A stretch of DNA of 9,413 nucleotides from DASUFP01 sp036274495 (lineage in GTDB: Bacteria > Bacteroidota > Bacteroidia > AKYH767-A > OLB10), in contig DASUFP010000113.1 of the NCBI GenBank assembly GCA_036274495.1, positions 1 through 9,413 of the forward strand, written 5' to 3'. Each line of letters starts with the position of its first letter. Position 1 is the stretch's first letter. Under the pieces are notes generated by a model that saw nothing but the letters and a program-made list of their open reading frames with translations, had not been told where the DNA came from and ran no database searches. Below, piece after piece: positions 7,090 to 9,413 of the stretch. The position numbers were made by a program, and so were the translations under genes.

Positions 7090-7743
7090 TTAATTGCCGG
7101 TGATATATTTTTCGATTTTCCTGACCGCATGATGATAGGATGCTTTGAGTGCTCCGGTGGTCACGCCAAGAATTTCAGCCATCTCCTCATACTTCATTTC
7201 ATCATAGTACCGCATGTTAAAGACAACACGCTGCCGTTCGGGAAGTGTTAAAATGGCCTTTTGTAATTTTAATTGCAACTGATCGGCGCTGAGCAGCGGA
7301 TCTTCATGTAACGATTCACTCAGTTGTTTTTCGACATTAACCAGCGGCAGAAAAAAAGAAGTTCTCTTTTTCCGCAAATGGTTCAGCGATTCATTTGTTG
7401 CAATCCTGTAGAGCCAGGTATACAACTGCGACTGACCCTTAAAATGGTCGAGGCCGTTCCACGCTTTTATAAACGTGTTTTGCACAACATCATTCGCATC
7501 GTCGTGATCAATTACAATGCGTCGTACATGGTAGTAAATTTTCTGCTGATGTTTCCTGACAATCAGGTTAAAGGCATAATGGCGCCTGTCAGGATCCTGA
7601 AAAATCTCAAGCAGTTCAAGGTCTGTATAGGTATGATCGGCTGAGCTGCTGCGTGCAGCGACTGCTTTTTCGTCAGAATCGGTTTGTTTTCCGTTCGAGA
7701 GCTGATTTGGCTTTTTTGACAATGTCGGATGAATCGAGTCCAT
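7090..7743 (-). CDS. ECF-type RNA polymerase sigma factor
   Basis: A 217-residue sigma-70 family protein with only regions 2 and 4, the hallmark of extracytoplasmic-function sigma factors. Region 2 spans about 56-125, with DANDVVQNTFIKAW (82-95) and the -10 recognition part LYTWLYRIATNESLNHLRKKR (107-127). Region 4 spans about 158-214, with LPERQRVVFNMRYYDEM (167-183) and the helix-turn-helix MAEILGVTTGALKASYHHAVRKI (188-210). The first 40 residues are polar and probably disordered. The ATG at 7743 lies 71 bases inside the upstream transketolase gene; the only other likely start nearby is a TTG at codon 8, which would still overlap. The genes that follow encode its likely membrane anti-sigma and a periplasmic protein, so it should direct an envelope-responsive regulon (inference). 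No clear promoter of its own is visible in the overlap. Confidence 0.94.
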   Translation of the reverse strand: MDSIHPTLSKKPNQLSNGKQTDSDEKAVAARSSSADHTYTDLELLEIFQDPDRRHYAFNLIVRKHQQKIYYHVRRIVIDHDDANDVVQNTFIKAWNGLDHFKGQSQLYTWLYRIATNESLNHLRKKRTSFFLPLVNVEKQLSESLHEDPLLSADQLQLKLQKAILTLPERQRVVFNMRYYDEMKYEEMAEILGVTTGALKASYHHAVRKIEKYITGN

Positions 7744-8638
7744 ATTTAACTAACAGTTCCTCGGGTGTACCGCTTTCTCCGAAGGTATCGTTTACCGCAA
7801 CAAACTCCAGAGGAGCCGGAGCTGTTTTTGAAAGTACTCCTGCAATTGCTTCTCCCAGTCCGCCATTGCGCTGGTGTTCTTCAGCTATTACTGCGCAGCC
7901 TGTTTTACCAACCGATTGTAAGACGGCGTCCACATCCAAAGGTTTAATGGTGTGGATATTGATCACTTCAGCACTTATTCCGTCGGACTCAAGCTGTTCA
8001 CATGCCTGAAGGGCTTTCCAAACCATATGTCCGGTTGCAAATAAGGTAACATCAGAGCCCTCTGTCATCAGCTGTGCCTTCCCAATCACAAACGGTTCGG
8101 CGGGATCGGTAAACACGGGCCACGAGGGGCGGCCAAACCGCAAATACACCGGGCCCTCCAAGGCAGCAATGGCGATGGTAGCGGCTTTCGTCTGGTTGTA
8201 ATCGCAAGGACAAATAACGGTCATTCCGGGAAGCATGCGCATCATTCCAATATCTTCAAGAATCTGGTGTGTTGCTCCGTCTTCGCCGAGGGTAAGCCCT
8301 GCATGCGAAGCGCATATTTTTACATTTTTACCGGAGTAGGCCACCGACTGCCTGATTTGATCGTACACACGACCGGTAGAAAAATTTGCAAACGTACCGG
8401 TAAAGGGAATTTTGCCGCCAATGGTCATGCCGGCAGCAATGCCGATCATATTGGCTTCTGCAATCCCCACCTGGAAAAACCTGTCGGGGAACTCTTTTGC
8501 AAACGCATCCATTTTTAACGAGCCTGTTAAGTCGGCACAAAGAGCCACCACATTTTTATTTGCGCGGCCCAGTTCCAGAAGGCCTGCCCCAAAACCGGAA
8601 CGTGTATCCTTTTTTTCGGTGAAAGTATATTTCTTCAT
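7673..8638 (-). CDS. Transketolase C-terminal subunit (split transketolase)
   Basis: A 321-residue protein holding the pyrimidine-binding and C-terminal domains of a thiamin-diphosphate transketolase; the cofactor-diphosphate domain is absent, as in the two-subunit transketolases of many bacteria. It would act in the pentose phosphate pathway only with an N-terminal subunit. The pyrimidine domain (about 8-165) contains the catalytic Glu61 in QVGIAEANMIGIAAG and the substrate-side SHAGLTLGEDGATHQ (111-125). The C-terminal domain (about 185-315) includes VINIHTIKPLD (225-235) and AEEHQRNGGLGEA (252-264). The frame extends upstream to 8806, but that would overlap the preceding gene by over 140 bases; MKKYTFTEKKDTRSGFG at 8638 is where relatives begin. 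A Met at 8659 is also possible. The partner subunit is not in the window, and its usual place immediately upstream holds an unrelated gene. Confidence 0.9.
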   Translation of the reverse strand: MKKYTFTEKKDTRSGFGAGLLELGRANKNVVALCADLTGSLKMDAFAKEFPDRFFQVGIAEANMIGIAAGMTIGGKIPFTGTFANFSTGRVYDQIRQSVAYSGKNVKICASHAGLTLGEDGATHQILEDIGMMRMLPGMTVICPCDYNQTKAATIAIAALEGPVYLRFGRPSWPVFTDPAEPFVIGKAQLMTEGSDVTLFATGHMVWKALQACEQLESDGISAEVINIHTIKPLDVDAVLQSVGKTGCAVIAEEHQRNGGLGEAIAGVLSKTAPAPLEFVAVNDTFGESGTPEELLVKYGLDSSDIVKKAKSALERKTNRF

Positions 8639-8663
8639 AGTTGTAGTTGTCTCTATCATGGTA

Positions 8664-9413
8664 TCAGTATAAGTTAACGGTTTGAGAACTTCCGGAAGTA
8701 ACCCGGAATGTGCGGTCGACGGTATAGTCAGCTTCCCTCGCATTTTTAGCTCTGTAAACAACACGGTATTTTCCAGGAAGCAGGGTAACGCTTTCGCGAG
8801 ATGCATCAGGATTCATATCCTTTATCCAGCGCATGGTATCTTTTTCCATTACATAAATGCTCCCATATCCGGGACCGTTAGCTACCAGATTCGCGATACC
8901 CGGATTGGGAATCTGAACTGTTGTGGTTTTGCTTTGAGAAATATCCACATCAGAGATCATCAGTCTTGGCAGTGTTAAAACCTCCAGATCGTATTTACCG
9001 ATAAGAAAACGCTGTGAGGTATTGAATTTCTGGACATGAAGTGTTGCCGTTTCCCCTTTTTTACGAATAATACATTCGAGGTCGCGGTAATCCGAAAGCC
9101 CTTCAAACTTCAGATATAAATCACCCTGCCCGGCATCTATACCGACAACAGTATGTTTACCGGCAAGCGAAACAACGCTGTCTTTTTCAACAGGCGGCAA
9201 CGTTTGCACAACAATTCTGTAAACACTCAGAGGATCTACCACCAGGGTATCCGGAAGCCCTTTTGAATTCATGGTATGGATAAAATTATAGCGCACGGCA
9301 CCGGTATGTGAATCGTAAAAGGTCATGTTCACATTTGTTTCTGTAGGATTGCCTTTATCATCGAGCAGGTTAACCTGCAATGTGGTGTTGTTAAGCGCCT
9401 GGGAAATGACAAC
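8664..9413 (-). CDS. Beta-rich secreted/surface protein, C-terminal part (VWA-type protein?)
   Basis: The frame is open to the right edge with no convincing start, so the N-terminus is outside; 249 residues are visible. The sequence is beta-rich, with no membrane helix and no cysteine-rich pattern. It seems to hold consecutive small beta domains: one opening with LLDDKGNPTETNVNMTFYD, a middle part with VVSLAGKHTVVGIDAGQGDLY, and a last with GPGYGSIYVMEKDTMRWIKD, LLPGKYRVVYRAKN and the terminal FRVTSGSSQTVNLY. This resembles the C-terminal tail of VWA-domain proteins in Bacteroidota, where repeated DxxxG-xP and PGKYRV segments form Ig-like or carboxypeptidase-regulatory-like folds (family memory, not a database match). 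The VWA domain itself would be upstream and cannot be seen. The stop is 25 bases before the transketolase start, suggesting a shared transcript. Confidence 0.6.
   Translation of the reverse strand, partial: VVISQALNNTTLQVNLLDDKGNPTETNVNMTFYDSHTGAVRYNFIHTMNSKGLPDTLVVDPLSVYRIVVQTLPPVEKDSVVSLAGKHTVVGIDAGQGDLYLKFEGLSDYRDLECIIRKKGETATLHVQKFNTSQRFLIGKYDLEVLTLPRLMISDVDISQSKTTTVQIPNPGIANLVANGPGYGSIYVMEKDTMRWIKDMNPDASRESVTLLPGKYRVVYRAKNAREADYTVDRTFRVTSGSSQTVNLY

Noticed and set aside
7653..8009. 118-residue open frame antisense to the transketolase subunit and sigma start
   Set aside because: Serine-rich shadow frame of two well-supported genes, with no domain signal.
8639..8806. Upstream extension of the transketolase subunit to a start at 8806
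   Set aside because: It would overlap the preceding same-strand gene by more than 140 bases and adds residues with no similarity to transketolase; relatives begin at the MKKYTFTEK segment.
1..9413. A defence island, mobile element or CRISPR array
   Set aside because: No transposase, integrase, nuclease, toxin-antitoxin pair, terminal repeat or regularly spaced repeat was found on either strand; gene content is ordinary chromosomal.

Overview
The window looks like chromosomal DNA from a member of the Bacteroidota, probably an environmental or uncultured lineage. The reasons are the protein families (an ECF sigma factor followed by a small one-helix membrane protein with an N-terminal FTVPEGYF motif and an LTPEE-type periplasmic protein, and a split-type transketolase C-terminal subunit), the absence of Shine-Dalgarno sequences before most starts, and moderate GC content. 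No RNA gene, insertion sequence, CRISPR array or phage gene was seen. No intergenic gap exceeds 100 bases.

Left part (1-2759, plus strand): the 3' part of a peptidoglycan glycosyltransferase (GT51) gene whose N-terminal part lies outside the window, then a 12-helix major facilitator superfamily transporter, then a small CoA-binding (Rossmann) protein whose start overlaps the transporter's end by 14 bases. Close spacing suggests a single transcript.

Right part (2772-9413, minus strand, read right to left): the 3' part of a secreted or surface beta-rich protein (resembling the C-terminus of Bacteroidota VWA-domain proteins), a transketolase C-terminal subunit, an ECF sigma factor whose start lies 71 bases inside the transketolase gene, a putative membrane anti-sigma factor, and a Spy-like periplasmic protein. 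A strong intrinsic terminator closes this group. After it come a perfect 14-base palindrome, a class III PLP aminotransferase, and a two-component pair (OmpR-type response regulator, then sensor kinase with a one-base stop/start overlap). The kinase gene converges on the CoA-binding gene with only 12 bases between their stop codons.

Biologically, much of the window points to the cell envelope: glycan-strand synthesis, an ECF sigma/anti-sigma/periplasmic-protein module, and a membrane sensor kinase with its regulator. The aminotransferase and transketolase subunit are metabolic. I found no convincing undescribed defence or mobile system. The most worthwhile leads are the GT51 protein with an unusual long N-terminal region, the sigma module with a non-zinc anti-sigma candidate overlapping a metabolic gene, and the transketolase half-subunit without its partner alongside.
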